DNA of 64,000 nt from Planifilum fimeticola (GCF_003001905.1 NZ_PVNE01000007.1:1-64000); one strand, 5' to 3'; numbered from the stretch's first letter, positions 34,880-43,431 are shown. Notes: generated by a model not told the origin, from the sequence alone. Program-made: numbers and translations.

Positions 34880-36511
34880 TCACATCTTCCCCGCCTCGCG
34901 GCTCTCCGCCGATACGCTCCCTCCCAATCCGGCAAAACTGCGCTGAATTTGCTCGCGGACCGGCGCGATGGAGGCCCGGGTCAACCAGCTCACCGTCACG
35001 AAGACGACGGCGGCGATCGGAAAGGCGTAAAAGAGGGGGTCCACATGGGTCCACGGATACGGAAGAAGGGTTTCTTTCCCGAACAGCGCTTTGGAGAGGC
35101 CGATCGCCGCCGCTTCCTTCTGGTGGAGAAACAGAAACCCGAAGATGCTGACGGCAAATCCGGTCACGATGCTGGCGGCGGCCCCTGCCCGGGTGGCATT
35201 CCGCCAGTAGAGGGCGCCGATCAGGGCCGGCAGGAAACCGGCGGCGCAGATGCCGAACCAGAAAGCCGTCGCCTGGGCGATGACGCTGCCCGGAAGGATG
35301 TAGGCGAGGATCACGGCGGCGACGACGCCGACCAGCACGCCGATTTTGGACAGATTGAGGGAGCCTTTGGCGGACTTGACGCCCAGGGTTTTCAAAATGT
35401 CCTCCCCGAAGGCCGCCCCCTGCACGTGAATCAGGGAGCTGATGGTGGAGATCGCCGCAGACAGCAGGGTGAGGGTAAACAGGTACAAGAACCATTCGGG
35501 CATGATCTGGTTGATGAAGATCGGCATGATCAGATCGATGTTTCCTCCCGCCACATCGACGGAGATTTTCCCCTGGGTCTCATGGAAGTAGAGGTTGCTG
35601 AGGGGACCAGCCATGAAGGCGGTGCCGGTCATGAAAAACATGAACACGCCGCCGATCAGCACCGCCCGGTACAAGGCGCGATTGTCGGTCACGGTCATCG
35701 ACCGCATCGCCAGCTGGGGCTGGGCCAGAACCCCGATGCCGACGCCCATGATCAGGGTGCTGACCAAGGTCCACCAGAGGGGGGAGCCGAACTCGGGCAT
35801 GGCCGTCCAACCCCGGTGCCCCTGCTCCGCAAGGGCTTGCGGCACCAGGTCCCGCATCGCCGACAAGCCCTCATGCCCGTCGATCACCCCGCCCACCGCG
35901 GAGTAGCTGCTGAACAGGAGGAACACCATCCCCACCGTCATCACCAGGGCGCAAAAGGCATCCGTGTACATGACCGCCTTCAATCCGCCGGTGATGACGT
36001 ACAGTCCGACAATAATCGCCAGCAGCATCAGCCCGATGTTGAAATCCACCTTCAGGGTTTCCTGCAGGAACCGCCCGCCGCCGATCAGCACGATGCTGGT
36101 ATAGGCGGGCATGAACAGAAAGATCATCAGCCCGGAAAAGACGGTAATGAATTTGGACTGGTACCGCTCCCCCAACAGGGTGGGAAAGGTGGTGGCCCTC
36201 AGATTGCTGGACATCTTCCTGAGGCGCACGCCGAAGACGGCAAAGGCGACGAAGATCCCCACGATGATGTTCAAAAAGGCCAGCCACAGCATGCCGAACC
36301 CGTACAGGGCGGACGCCCCGCCGAATCCGATGATGGCCGACGTGCTGATAAACGTCGCCCCGTAGGAGAGGGCCATCACCAGCGGGTGAATCCTCCGGCC
36401 GGCCACCAGGTAGTCTTCGGCGGTCCTCGTCTGCTTGTTCCCCAGATAGGCCAGCCAGGACATGATCGCCATATAGACGATGATGATCCCGATAAGCAAG
36501 GGCAGGTTCAT
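34880..36511 (-). CDS. Sodium:solute symporter (SSS family)
   Basis: This 543-aa membrane protein has about thirteen transmembrane helices. AEDYLVAGRRIHPLVMALSY and YGATFISTSAIIGFGG are typical of the N-terminal half; LLSAAISTISSLIHVQGAAF is the conserved late helix. The ATG at 36511 has AAGGAGG 9 nt upstream and overlaps the stop of a 38-aa membrane protein. It lies on the same strand downstream of hpaD, so uptake of 4-hydroxyphenylacetate or a related aromatic acid is a reasonable guess. MctP/ActP-type monocarboxylate transport is the alternative. Confidence 0.9.
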   Translation of the reverse strand: MNLPLLIGIIIVYMAIMSWLAYLGNKQTRTAEDYLVAGRRIHPLVMALSYGATFISTSAIIGFGGASALYGFGMLWLAFLNIIVGIFVAFAVFGVRLRKMSSNLRATTFPTLLGERYQSKFITVFSGLMIFLFMPAYTSIVLIGGGRFLQETLKVDFNIGLMLLAIIVGLYVITGGLKAVMYTDAFCALVMTVGMVFLLFSSYSAVGGVIDGHEGLSAMRDLVPQALAEQGHRGWTAMPEFGSPLWWTLVSTLIMGVGIGVLAQPQLAMRSMTVTDNRALYRAVLIGGVFMFFMTGTAFMAGPLSNLYFHETQGKISVDVAGGNIDLIMPIFINQIMPEWFLYLFTLTLLSAAISTISSLIHVQGAAFGEDILKTLGVKSAKGSLNLSKIGVLVGVVAAVILAYILPGSVIAQATAFWFGICAAGFLPALIGALYWRNATRAGAAASIVTGFAVSIFGFLFLHQKEAAAIGLSKALFGKETLLPYPWTHVDPLFYAFPIAAVVFVTVSWLTRASIAPVREQIQRSFAGLGGSVSAESREAGKM

Positions 36512-36624
36512 TCGGAATCCCCTCCTTGATTCCATCGCATCATCCCGTACAGGACGCAAAAGACGGCGGACAGCACGGTTCCCAACCAGGCGAGGGCGAT
36601 CATCCCGTCGTCCATCCCCAGCAT
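36508..36624 (-). CDS. 38-aa symporter small accessory protein
   Basis: This very short gene encodes MLGMDDGMIALAWLG followed by a hydrophobic helix (TVLSAVFCVLYGMM) and a short polar tail. Its TGA stop overlaps the ATG of the symporter (ATGA). AAGGAGG lies 7 nt upstream of the ATG at 36624; an earlier ATG at 36630 is too close to it. One membrane span, tiny size and position match the small accessory proteins encoded ahead of some SSS symporters, probably needed for assembly or stability. Confidence 0.8.
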   Translation of the reverse strand: MLGMDDGMIALAWLGTVLSAVFCVLYGMMRWNQGGDSE

Positions 36625-36707
36625 GTCCATCCCTCCTTCGGAAAAATTACAAAATAGTTTGAAAAAATATCGGAAAAGAAGAACCAATCAAGCAGATTTC
36701 CAAGCGC

Positions 36708-36772
36708 CGGGAAGGGCGATTTTCCGCCGAGCGCCCCCTGCGGTTCGGCGCCGAGGCGGAAAATCCATCCCG
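36708..36772 (-). repeat. 65-nt palindromic intergenic element, copy B
   Basis: CGGGA (36708-36712) pairs with TCCCG (36768-36772), and GATTTTCCGCC (36718-36728) pairs perfectly with GGCGGAAAATC (36755-36765). An inner GGCGCC-rich stem lies in the loop. It is the inverted-orientation relative of copy A at 18259-18322. It lies between hpaD and the symporter genes and could end or stabilise the hpa transcript. Confidence 0.75.
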
Positions 36773-36791
36773 ACGTCCGGTTTTTCAGCGG

Positions 36792-37781
36792 TCAGATGAG
36801 GAACTGGGGTTTGTGTTGCGACAGCACCGGCTCCTCAAGGGGAATCGTCTTTCCGTCCCTCACCGATGACACGGGAGTGGCCTCCTGGAACCAGCTGTCG
36901 GGGGCCGCTTGTCCCCAGAAGGTTTGCCGGCGCGGATCGTTGATGTGCCAGCGGATCGGCTTCCAGTCCGGGTCCGCCGTCAGGTAATCACCCGTGTACA
37001 GCTCGACGCGGTGGCCATCGGGATCCCGCAGGTAGAGGAAAAAGGCGTTGGACAAGCCGTGCCGGCCGGGCCCCCGTTCGATCTTCCCCGCATCCCCCGT
37101 GGCCGCGAGCACGTCGCAGGCGTGGAGGATGCTCAGGGGCTCCGGCACCCAGAACCCCACGTGGTGCAGCCGCGGGCCGCGCCCGTTCATCAGGGCGAGG
37201 TCGTGGACATTGGGCTTCCTGAACAGCCAACTGGCCCAAAGCCCTCCGTCATCAGTCTCCGTGTATTCGGAGCAGGAGAAGCCCAGCTCTCCGGTGTACC
37301 AATCGTAACCCTTCTGCACATCCGAAACCATGCAGTTGACGTGATCGATCCGCATGATGCGGGCTCCGCGGTACATGTCGTAGCGCTGGAGCATCCTTGG
37401 AACCGCTTCCATTTCGCAGAAGAATTCCAGGGGTAGTCCCAGGGGATCCTGAACGCGCAGCGCCCGTCCCTGGCCCCGCTCCTCCCCGGCTTCGACCCAC
37501 ACGGGGCTTAGTCCCTGCTTTCGGAAGCGGGATTCCAGGATATCCAGGTGCTCCGGCTTTTCCACCCGGTAGGCGATGTGTCCCACCTCGGGCCGCTCCG
37601 AAGCGACCAGCACCAAACTGTGGTGGACGCGCTCTTCCAGCCCCCGCAAATAGAGGCGGCCTTCCTCCCGGGCGGTTTCGATCAGGCCCAGCTTGTCCAC
37701 GTAAAATTCCTGGGATCGCTCCAGATCCTTCACCCTCAGCTCCACGTGGGCCACACGGATCACATTGACCTCTTCCGACAC
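36792..37781 (-). CDS. hpaD: Homoprotocatechuate (3,4-dihydroxyphenylacetate) 2,3-dioxygenase
   Basis: This 329-aa extradiol dioxygenase opens the ring of homoprotocatechuate. It is the two-module VOC type, as in Brevibacterium and Bacillus. Expected iron ligands are His147 (RIDHVNC), His207 (RLHHVGF) and Glu260 (HRVELYTGDY), and the acid-base His193 (NVHDLAL) is present. A family-typical C-terminal extension with PIRWHINDPRR closes the protein. The GTG start has AAGGAGG 8 nt upstream. It follows hpaB by 52 nt in one operon. Confidence 0.94.
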   Translation of the reverse strand: MSEEVNVIRVAHVELRVKDLERSQEFYVDKLGLIETAREEGRLYLRGLEERVHHSLVLVASERPEVGHIAYRVEKPEHLDILESRFRKQGLSPVWVEAGEERGQGRALRVQDPLGLPLEFFCEMEAVPRMLQRYDMYRGARIMRIDHVNCMVSDVQKGYDWYTGELGFSCSEYTETDDGGLWASWLFRKPNVHDLALMNGRGPRLHHVGFWVPEPLSILHACDVLAATGDAGKIERGPGRHGLSNAFFLYLRDPDGHRVELYTGDYLTADPDWKPIRWHINDPRRQTFWGQAAPDSWFQEATPVSSVRDGKTIPLEEPVLSQHKPQFLI

Positions 37782-37833
37782 GGCGATTCCCTCCTTATTG
37801 AAGTTTCCTCCCTTCCCCGGACAGAACCGACCG

Positions 37834-39318
37834 TCATCTCACTTCCGCCCGATCCTGGGCCCGCATGCCGGCCCGCTCAAGGAACCGCTCCACCTTCTCC
37901 ATGTAGGGCCGTTTGTCGTAGGACTGGTACAGCGCACCGGCCATGCGAACCGGATCGCCGAAGAAAAACCGCTCGTACAGGACCTGACGCCCCCCGAAGG
38001 CGCTGACGCCGATGTCCCACGCCAGGCGGAACAGCTTTACGCGCTCCTCCGCTTCGGCATTGGCGGCCTGCAGGTACCTGTCGATCTCCGGGCGCAGACC
38101 CCCTTTGAAATCGGCCTCCGTGGGTATCGCCATCAGGCCGCTCGCCCCCAGCTGCTGGACGATTTCCGCAAAGCGGGGATAGATGCGGGGGTAGTAGTTC
38201 CGGGCCGCGTTCAGAGGGCCGAAATCCGGGGTCATCATCCCCCACCGGTCGATCTTCGCATCCACTTCGCTCGCCCGGAGGAAAGCCCTCATCGCCTCCA
38301 GGACGATGATCACTTCCGCCAACTTCTCCTGCACGTGCTGAAAGCGGTCGATCTGCACCATGTCCACCATCTTGGCCAACACGCCGAGGATGAACTCCGT
38401 CTTGGCCACGTTTTTGGTCACGACCTGGTGGGCCATGTGGACGACGGCGTTGGTTTCCCGGTACAGCCGGTTGCCGATCTCCGCGTTGCCCAGCATGAAA
38501 ATCCGGTCCCAGGGCACCAGCACGTCGTCGAAGATCACCACGGAGTCGATCTCTTCAAACTGGGCGCCCAGGGGATGATCGAAGGGCGTCTTTCCATAAT
38601 CGAAGCTCTCCCGGCACAGGAACTTGAGTCCGGGCGTATCGCAGGGGATGGCGAAGGCGAAGGCGTAGGGATCATCCTCCTTGCCGGCTTTCAGTAGGGT
38701 GGAGGGAAACACCATGATCTCGTCGGTCACTCCGCCCAGGGTGGCCAACATCCGAGCCCCCCGGATCACCACGCCCTTGCTGTTCTTCTCCACGATCCGG
38801 GCCGCCAAAAAGGGGTCCTTCTGTTTGGAAGCGCTGACGGACCGATTCGCCTGGGGATGGATCAAGGTGTGGGTGAGGCTGAGATCGTTTTCCCGGATGT
38901 ACTGGTAATAATTCCGGACGTTTTCCCCGTAGCGGGGATCGTCCTCGGCGAAAAAGTCCGCCGCGGCGGCGCAGGCCATCAGGGCGCTGTTCAGGTAATC
39001 GGGGGACCGCCCCATCATCCCGCCGGAATGATCCGCCCACCGCTTCATCATTTTGCGGCGCTTCTCCAGATCCTCCCGGGTTTTCGGAATCAGGAAGGAC
39101 ATGCCCACCCTTTCGCCCGACAGCGGGGAGACATAGGTCATCTCATCCCGGAGGTCCGGATGGTGCTGCAGGTCATACAATTCCGCCAGGCTGCGCACGA
39201 TGTTCCGGAAGGCCGGATGCTCCGAAATCTTTCCCTCCACTTTCTCCCCGTGGATCCACACCTCGATGTTTCTCCGGTCCAACTCCTCCACATACTGTTC
39301 ACCGGTACGCGCAGGCAT
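37834..39318 (-). CDS. hpaB: 4-hydroxyphenylacetate 3-monooxygenase, oxygenase subunit
   Basis: This 494-aa flavin-dependent monooxygenase adds the second hydroxyl to 4-hydroxyphenylacetate. Seen are PARTGEQYVEELDRRN at the start, YQYIRENDLSLTHTLIHPQ in the flavin domain, DDVLVPWDRIFMLGN, and a C-terminal VSAFGGRQVLYERFFFGDP. Length fits HpaB. It needs reduced FAD from a separate reductase, and no hpaC lies in this operon; the flavin reductase at 9325-9795 is a candidate. The ATG at 39318 has GGGAGGTG 6 nt upstream. Confidence 0.94.
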   Translation of the reverse strand: MPARTGEQYVEELDRRNIEVWIHGEKVEGKISEHPAFRNIVRSLAELYDLQHHPDLRDEMTYVSPLSGERVGMSFLIPKTREDLEKRRKMMKRWADHSGGMMGRSPDYLNSALMACAAAADFFAEDDPRYGENVRNYYQYIRENDLSLTHTLIHPQANRSVSASKQKDPFLAARIVEKNSKGVVIRGARMLATLGGVTDEIMVFPSTLLKAGKEDDPYAFAFAIPCDTPGLKFLCRESFDYGKTPFDHPLGAQFEEIDSVVIFDDVLVPWDRIFMLGNAEIGNRLYRETNAVVHMAHQVVTKNVAKTEFILGVLAKMVDMVQIDRFQHVQEKLAEVIIVLEAMRAFLRASEVDAKIDRWGMMTPDFGPLNAARNYYPRIYPRFAEIVQQLGASGLMAIPTEADFKGGLRPEIDRYLQAANAEAEERVKLFRLAWDIGVSAFGGRQVLYERFFFGDPVRMAGALYQSYDKRPYMEKVERFLERAGMRAQDRAEVR

Positions 39319-39341
39319 ACTCAACACCTCCCGCCAGTTTC

Positions 39342-40841
39342 TCACTCGGCTCCAAAACGGGGAATCGCATGCTTGCCCAAGGCGACGTGAACCGTCTGAA
39401 CTTCGGTGAAAAACTCAAAACTGTGCGTGCCTCCCTCCCGTCCGATCCCGCTGTATTTGCTTCCGCCGAAGGGGGTCCGAAGATCTCGAACGTTCTGAGA
39501 ATTGATCCAAACCATCCCCGATTCGATCGACTGGGCCACATTGTGCGCCCGCTCCAGGTTCTCCGTCCACACGTAGGCGGCGAGGCCGTAGATCACATCA
39601 TTGGCCTTCCGGATCACCTCCTCTTCCTCCCGGAAGGGGATCACCGTGAGGACGGGGCCGAAAATCTCCTCCTGGGCCACCCGCATCTCATTGCGGACGC
39701 CGAGGATCAGGGTGGCCTCCAGATAATTGCCCTCCTCGAGCCCCGCCGGGGTGCCGCCCCCCACCGCGATCTCCGCTCCCTCTTCGCGGGCGGTCTCCAG
39801 GTACCCCCGCACCCGCTTCAGGTGCTCCCGGTGGATCAGGGGGCCCAGTTCGGTCCGCTCGTCGAAGGGATCGCCGACCCGGATGCGCCGCACCCTCTCC
39901 TTCAGCTTCTCCACGAAGGGTTCATAGATGGACTCCTGGAGAAACAGACGGGATCCCGCCGTGCAGCGTTCGCCGTTGAGGGAGTAAACGCCGAAGACGG
40001 CGGCATCCAGGGCCCGGTCCAGATCCGCGTCCTCAAAGACGATCACCGGGGATTTTCCGCCCAGTTCCATGGAAAACCGCTTCAGGGTATCGGCGCCGTT
40101 TCGCATGATTTCCATCCCGGTGCGCGTCTCCCCGGTGAAGGAGATCAGCTGGACGTCGGGATGGCGCACCAGGGCCGCACCCGCCGTCTCCCCGTACCCG
40201 TGGACCACATTGAACACGCCCGGAGGCAACCCGGCCTCTTCCACGATGCGGGTGAACCGGTCGATGGTCAGGGGGGACCACTCGGCGGGCTTCAGCACGC
40301 AGGTGTTCCCCGCCGCCAGACAGGGCGCCAATTTCCAGGTGGAAAGCATGAACGGGGTGTTCCAGGGGGTGATCAGCCCGGCGACGCCGACAGGACGGCG
40401 GACGGTGTAATTGAGAAAGGTCCCGTCCACGGGATAAGTCTCCCCGGTCAGGTGATGGCGGGCCATGTCGGCGAAGAAGCGGAAATTCTGCCCCGCCCGG
40501 CGGATTTGGCCCCGGGTCTGCTTGATGGGCAGGCCGGTGTCCAGGGTCTCCAGCCGGGCCAGCTCCTCGGCGTGCTCCAGGATGCCGTCGGCGATCCGCT
40601 CCAGGATCTCGACGCGTTCGGCCACTTTCATCTTCCGCCAGGGCCCCTTGTCGAAGGCTTCCTTCGCCGCGGCCACGGCCCGGTCGATGTCCCGCTCGTC
40701 CCCGGCGGGAACGGTGGTGATGGGCCGATTGTTGGCGGGATTCACCGTCTCAAAGGTCTCCCCGCCGGAAGCGGCGACCCGCTGCCCGCCGATGTACTGC
40801 TGCACTTGTTCCGTTCGGACGGAAGAAAGGGGGGATGTCAT
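39342..40841 (-). CDS. hpaE: 5-carboxymethyl-2-hydroxymuconate semialdehyde dehydrogenase
   Basis: This 499-aa NAD-dependent aldehyde dehydrogenase oxidises the ring-cleavage semialdehyde. It has the ALDH glutamate motif MELGGKSPV, the cysteine motif LNGERCTAGSRL, and GVAGLITPWNTPFML and QEEIFGPVLTVIPF. The C-terminal TPFGGSKYSGIGREGG is typical of HpaE/HpcC. AGGAGGTG lies 9 nt before the ATG at 40841. Specificity is assigned from the neighbouring hpaB, hpaD and hpaG. Confidence 0.92.
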   Translation of the reverse strand: MTSPLSSVRTEQVQQYIGGQRVAASGGETFETVNPANNRPITTVPAGDERDIDRAVAAAKEAFDKGPWRKMKVAERVEILERIADGILEHAEELARLETLDTGLPIKQTRGQIRRAGQNFRFFADMARHHLTGETYPVDGTFLNYTVRRPVGVAGLITPWNTPFMLSTWKLAPCLAAGNTCVLKPAEWSPLTIDRFTRIVEEAGLPPGVFNVVHGYGETAGAALVRHPDVQLISFTGETRTGMEIMRNGADTLKRFSMELGGKSPVIVFEDADLDRALDAAVFGVYSLNGERCTAGSRLFLQESIYEPFVEKLKERVRRIRVGDPFDERTELGPLIHREHLKRVRGYLETAREEGAEIAVGGGTPAGLEEGNYLEATLILGVRNEMRVAQEEIFGPVLTVIPFREEEEVIRKANDVIYGLAAYVWTENLERAHNVAQSIESGMVWINSQNVRDLRTPFGGSKYSGIGREGGTHSFEFFTEVQTVHVALGKHAIPRFGAE

Positions 40842-40847
40842 CGCTTG

Positions 40848-41627
40848 TCACACCTCCTGCTTCTCGGTAGGCACATTCGTGTGGGGAGAGAGAACCACCG
40901 GATTCTCCAGCACCCCGATCCCTTCGATCTCCACGCGCATCACGTCCCCCGGCTCCACCGGGGAGATCCCCTTCGGGGTTCCGGTCCAGATCATGTCCCC
41001 CGGCTCCAGCGTCATGAAGGAGCTGATGAAGGCGATCAGATCCTCCACGGAAAAGATCATGTCCGACGTGTGCCCTTCCTGCCGCAACCGGCCGTTGACA
41101 TAGGTCCGGATCGCCAGATTTCCCGGATCGGGCACATCCTCCTTGTCCACCAGGAAGGGCCCCATCGGTCCGAAGGTATCCTGTCCCTTGGCGCGGATCG
41201 GGGGCCGGTACATGTTGCCCACGAAATCGCGCACCGTCACGTCGTTGGCGATCGTATACCCGAGGACGTAATCCAGTGCCTCTTCCCGTCGGATGTTGCG
41301 CCCCGGTCGGCCGATCACGGCCACCAATTCGGCCTCGTAGTGCATGTGGCGGATGCCCCGGGGATATTCCACCGGCGACCGGTGGCCGATCAGCGAGCTG
41401 TTGGGTTTGATGAACAGCACCGGTTCCTCGGGCATGGCAAGCCCCAATTCTTCCGCGTGATCCGCAAAGTTGAGGGCGACACCGATCATCTTGTTGGGTA
41501 TCACCGGAGGCAGCCAGGCCTCCACCTCATCCATGGCCAGCCGCAGCCCGCTCTCATCCACCAGCATTCCGTCCTCCACCCGTCCGTTCCGAACCCGTCC
41601 CCGGTACAGATATCGAGCGTGTTTCAC
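40848..41627 (-). CDS. hpaG: HpaG-type FAH-fold isomerase/decarboxylase of the homoprotocatechuate pathway
   Basis: This 259-aa FAH-family protein should decarboxylate and/or isomerise 5-oxopent-3-ene-1,2,5-tricarboxylate. Seen are KMIGVALNFADHAEELG, the metal motif MHYEAELVAVIGRPG, GYTIANDVTVRDFVGNMYRP and PGDMIWTGTPKGISPVEPGD. E. coli HpaG is a fused double-length protein; this one is a single domain. The GTG start has AGGAGG 7 nt upstream, and it lies only 6 nt from hpaE. Hydratase activity cannot be excluded by sequence. Confidence 0.85.
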   Translation of the reverse strand: MKHARYLYRGRVRNGRVEDGMLVDESGLRLAMDEVEAWLPPVIPNKMIGVALNFADHAEELGLAMPEEPVLFIKPNSSLIGHRSPVEYPRGIRHMHYEAELVAVIGRPGRNIRREEALDYVLGYTIANDVTVRDFVGNMYRPPIRAKGQDTFGPMGPFLVDKEDVPDPGNLAIRTYVNGRLRQEGHTSDMIFSVEDLIAFISSFMTLEPGDMIWTGTPKGISPVEPGDVMRVEIEGIGVLENPVVLSPHTNVPTEKQEV

Positions 41628-41638
41628 TTCATCGCCTC

Positions 41639-42535
41639 CTACTCCACGAGTTGGTACATCCGCAAAATCTCCCGCAATTTGGCCTGCATCTCCTCATTCG
41701 GGGGAACCAGCGGCAGGCGAAGGGCGGGATGGATTTTCCCCATCATCCCCAACGCGGTCTTCAGCGGTCCCGGATTGGTCTCCCAGAACAGGGCGTCGTT
41801 CAGGGGGAGCAGCCGGTAATGCAGGTCGATCGCTTCCTGCCAGCGGCCGTCGCGCACCAGTTCATACAATTTGGACATCTCCCGCGGCAAAACGTTGCAG
41901 GTGGCGCTGATAAAACCGGCGCCTCCGACGGCCAGGATCGGATAGCAGAGGGTCTCGATCCCGGAATAGACCAGGAAATCGCGGCCGCACAACCTCAGGA
42001 CGTGGCTGACCTGTTCAAAATTCTTGTTGGACTCCTTCACTCCCACCACATTGGGACAAGCTTCCCGGAGGCGGGCGAGGGTCTCCGGTTCCATGTTGAC
42101 GGCGGTTCTGCCGGGAATGTTGTAGACAATGATGGGGATGTCCACGGACTCCGCCACGCGGCGGAAGTGCTGGTACAGCCCCTCCTGGGAGGGTTTGTTG
42201 TAGTAGGGGACGATCACCAGCGCCGCATCGGCCCCCAGCTCCTCCGCCCTTTTGGTCAGATAGAGCGTTTCCTTGTGGTTGGTGGACCCCGTCCCCAGAA
42301 TGACGGGGGCTCGCCCGGCCACGTGTTCCACGGCGACGGCCATCACCCGCTCCCTCTCCTCAAGGGTGAGGGAGCTGGGTTCTCCCGTGGTGCCGGTCAC
42401 CGAAATCCCGTGGGTCCCGTTTTCAAGCTGCCAATCGATCAGTTCTCTCAACTTCTCTTCGTCCACTTCATCCCTCTCGTTAAAGGGGGTGACCACCGGA
42501 CAAACCGAACCGCGCAACCGGTCAACGTTTTTCAT
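41639..42535 (-). CDS. DapA-family (class I) aldolase, likely final aldolase of the hpa pathway
   Basis: This 298-aa protein has the dihydrodipicolinate synthase/N-acetylneuraminate lyase fold. The Schiff-base Lys167 is in VVGVKESNKN, Tyr138 is in VYNIPGRTAVN, the TGTTGEPSSL loop (Thr49, Thr50) is present, and Arg143 matches the substrate arginine of DHDPS. It is the first enzyme gene after gntR in the hpa operon. Canonical HpaI (class II, HpcH type) is absent here, so this pyruvate-type aldolase probably cleaves the last intermediate to pyruvate and succinic semialdehyde. Plain lysine-biosynthetic DHDPS is the alternative. Confidence 0.85.
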   Translation of the reverse strand: MKNVDRLRGSVCPVVTPFNERDEVDEEKLRELIDWQLENGTHGISVTGTTGEPSSLTLEERERVMAVAVEHVAGRAPVILGTGSTNHKETLYLTKRAEELGADAALVIVPYYNKPSQEGLYQHFRRVAESVDIPIIVYNIPGRTAVNMEPETLARLREACPNVVGVKESNKNFEQVSHVLRLCGRDFLVYSGIETLCYPILAVGGAGFISATCNVLPREMSKLYELVRDGRWQEAIDLHYRLLPLNDALFWETNPGPLKTALGMMGKIHPALRLPLVPPNEEMQAKLREILRMYQLVE

Positions 42536-42553
42536 CTCTTGCCTCCTCCTTCC

Positions 42554-43210
42554 CTAGACGGATCGCTCCCGGCGATTCAGGAACGCGGTCGCCGTGTTCA
42601 ACTTGTGCTGCCGCGCCGCCTTCTCGATCTCCTCGGCGGACGCTTTGTTCCTCATCAGTTCTACGAGATGCTCGTGTTCGTCGATGGATTCCCTGGCCCG
42701 GGAGGGAACGTGCCACACCCCGCGCTGCCTGACGGCGTCCAGCTTCCCCCAGATCTGCCGCACCTGCTCTTTCAGGACGTCATTTTCGCACCTTTCCAAA
42801 ATCGTCTGGTGAAAATCCCGGTTCAGGTTCCCGAACCGGACAAAATCGAAGTCCGTCAAAGCCTCCTTCATCGATTCGTTGATCTCGACAAGCCGCCGAA
42901 AATCCTCCTCCGTCAGCCGGGAAACGCTCAGGGCCGTCGCGTATCCCTCCAGCACCGCCAACACGTTCAGGCTCTGGACATAAGCGGTTTCATCCATCGG
43001 AGCGACCCGGGCTCCGGCGAAGGGCTGATACTCGATCAGCCCGTCCGCTTCCAGGCGACGAATCGCTTCCCGGACGGGGATGGAGCTGGTGCCGATCTCC
43101 TTGGCCACCGCGTCCAGGACGATCCGCGTGCCGGGCGGATAGGTTCCGTCGAGAATCCGCTCGCGGATCAGCTCGTAGGCCAACTTCTGTTTGCTGATTG
43201 TCCCTTTCAT
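42554..43210 (-). CDS. GntR/FCD-family repressor of the hpa operon
   Basis: This 218-aa regulator has an N-terminal GntR winged helix (SKQKLAYELIRERILDGTYP, then EIGTSSIPVREAIRRLEADG) and a C-terminal FCD helical ligand domain (about 80-210) with FNRDFHQT-type metal ligands (LNRDFHQTILERCEN). The ATG at 43210 lacks a Shine-Dalgarno sequence and falls only 8 nt after the -10 box, so the mRNA may be leaderless. It is followed by the hpa genes within 18 nt. A palindrome at 43222-43235 in its promoter is the likely operator. The ligand is probably 4-hydroxyphenylacetate or a pathway product. Confidence 0.9.
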   Translation of the reverse strand: MKGTISKQKLAYELIRERILDGTYPPGTRIVLDAVAKEIGTSSIPVREAIRRLEADGLIEYQPFAGARVAPMDETAYVQSLNVLAVLEGYATALSVSRLTEEDFRRLVEINESMKEALTDFDFVRFGNLNRDFHQTILERCENDVLKEQVRQIWGKLDAVRQRGVWHVPSRARESIDEHEHLVELMRNKASAEEIEKAARQHKLNTATAFLNRRERSV

Positions 43211-43218
43211 ATTTAAAT

Positions 43219-43246
43219 CGTATATGATTTCATATAGGAAAGTCAA
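43219..43246 (-). promoter_or_regulatory. hpa operon promoter with operator, leaderless start
   Basis: On the minus strand TTGACT (43246-43241) and TATACG (43224-43219) are 16 bp apart. ATATGA-TT-TCATAT (43222-43235), a perfect dyad, lies across the spacer and -10, as for a GntR repressor. The gntR ATG begins 8 nt after the -10. Confidence 0.65.
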
Positions 43247-43405
43247 CAGTCTTTATAAAATATTCAAAATAAACCATCTAAAAACATTAGACAGAAAAAA
43301 CAAGTTATCGCGGTTCGCCGGGAAAGGCTGCCCTCCGTCCCCGCCTCCGTTCGATCCGGGAGTTGAAAGCGGATGGAGTGGAAGGCGGCCTCCTGTTTGC
43401 AAATG

Positions 43406-43431
43406 AAAAAGGCCTCGCATGGGCCTTTTTT
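43406..43431. terminator. Bidirectional terminator between the PLP gene and gntR
   Basis: AAAAAGGCC (43406-43414) pairs with GGCCTTTTT (43422-43430), giving a T-run on both strands. It isolates the hpa promoter from leftward transcripts. The rest of 43247-43594 shows no gene. Confidence 0.8.

Noticed and set aside
34880-36624. Symporter and small protein as a separate acetate-uptake unit
   Set aside because: Not rejected outright, but no acetyl-CoA synthetase or regulator is adjacent; the hpa genes are the only collinear partners, so I kept the aromatic-acid link as inference.
39369-41819. An 816-codon open frame on the plus strand across hpaE and hpaG
   Set aside because: It is the antisense shadow of two well-matched enzymes; the peptide is rich in Gly, His and Pro with no domain, as expected from high-GC third positions.
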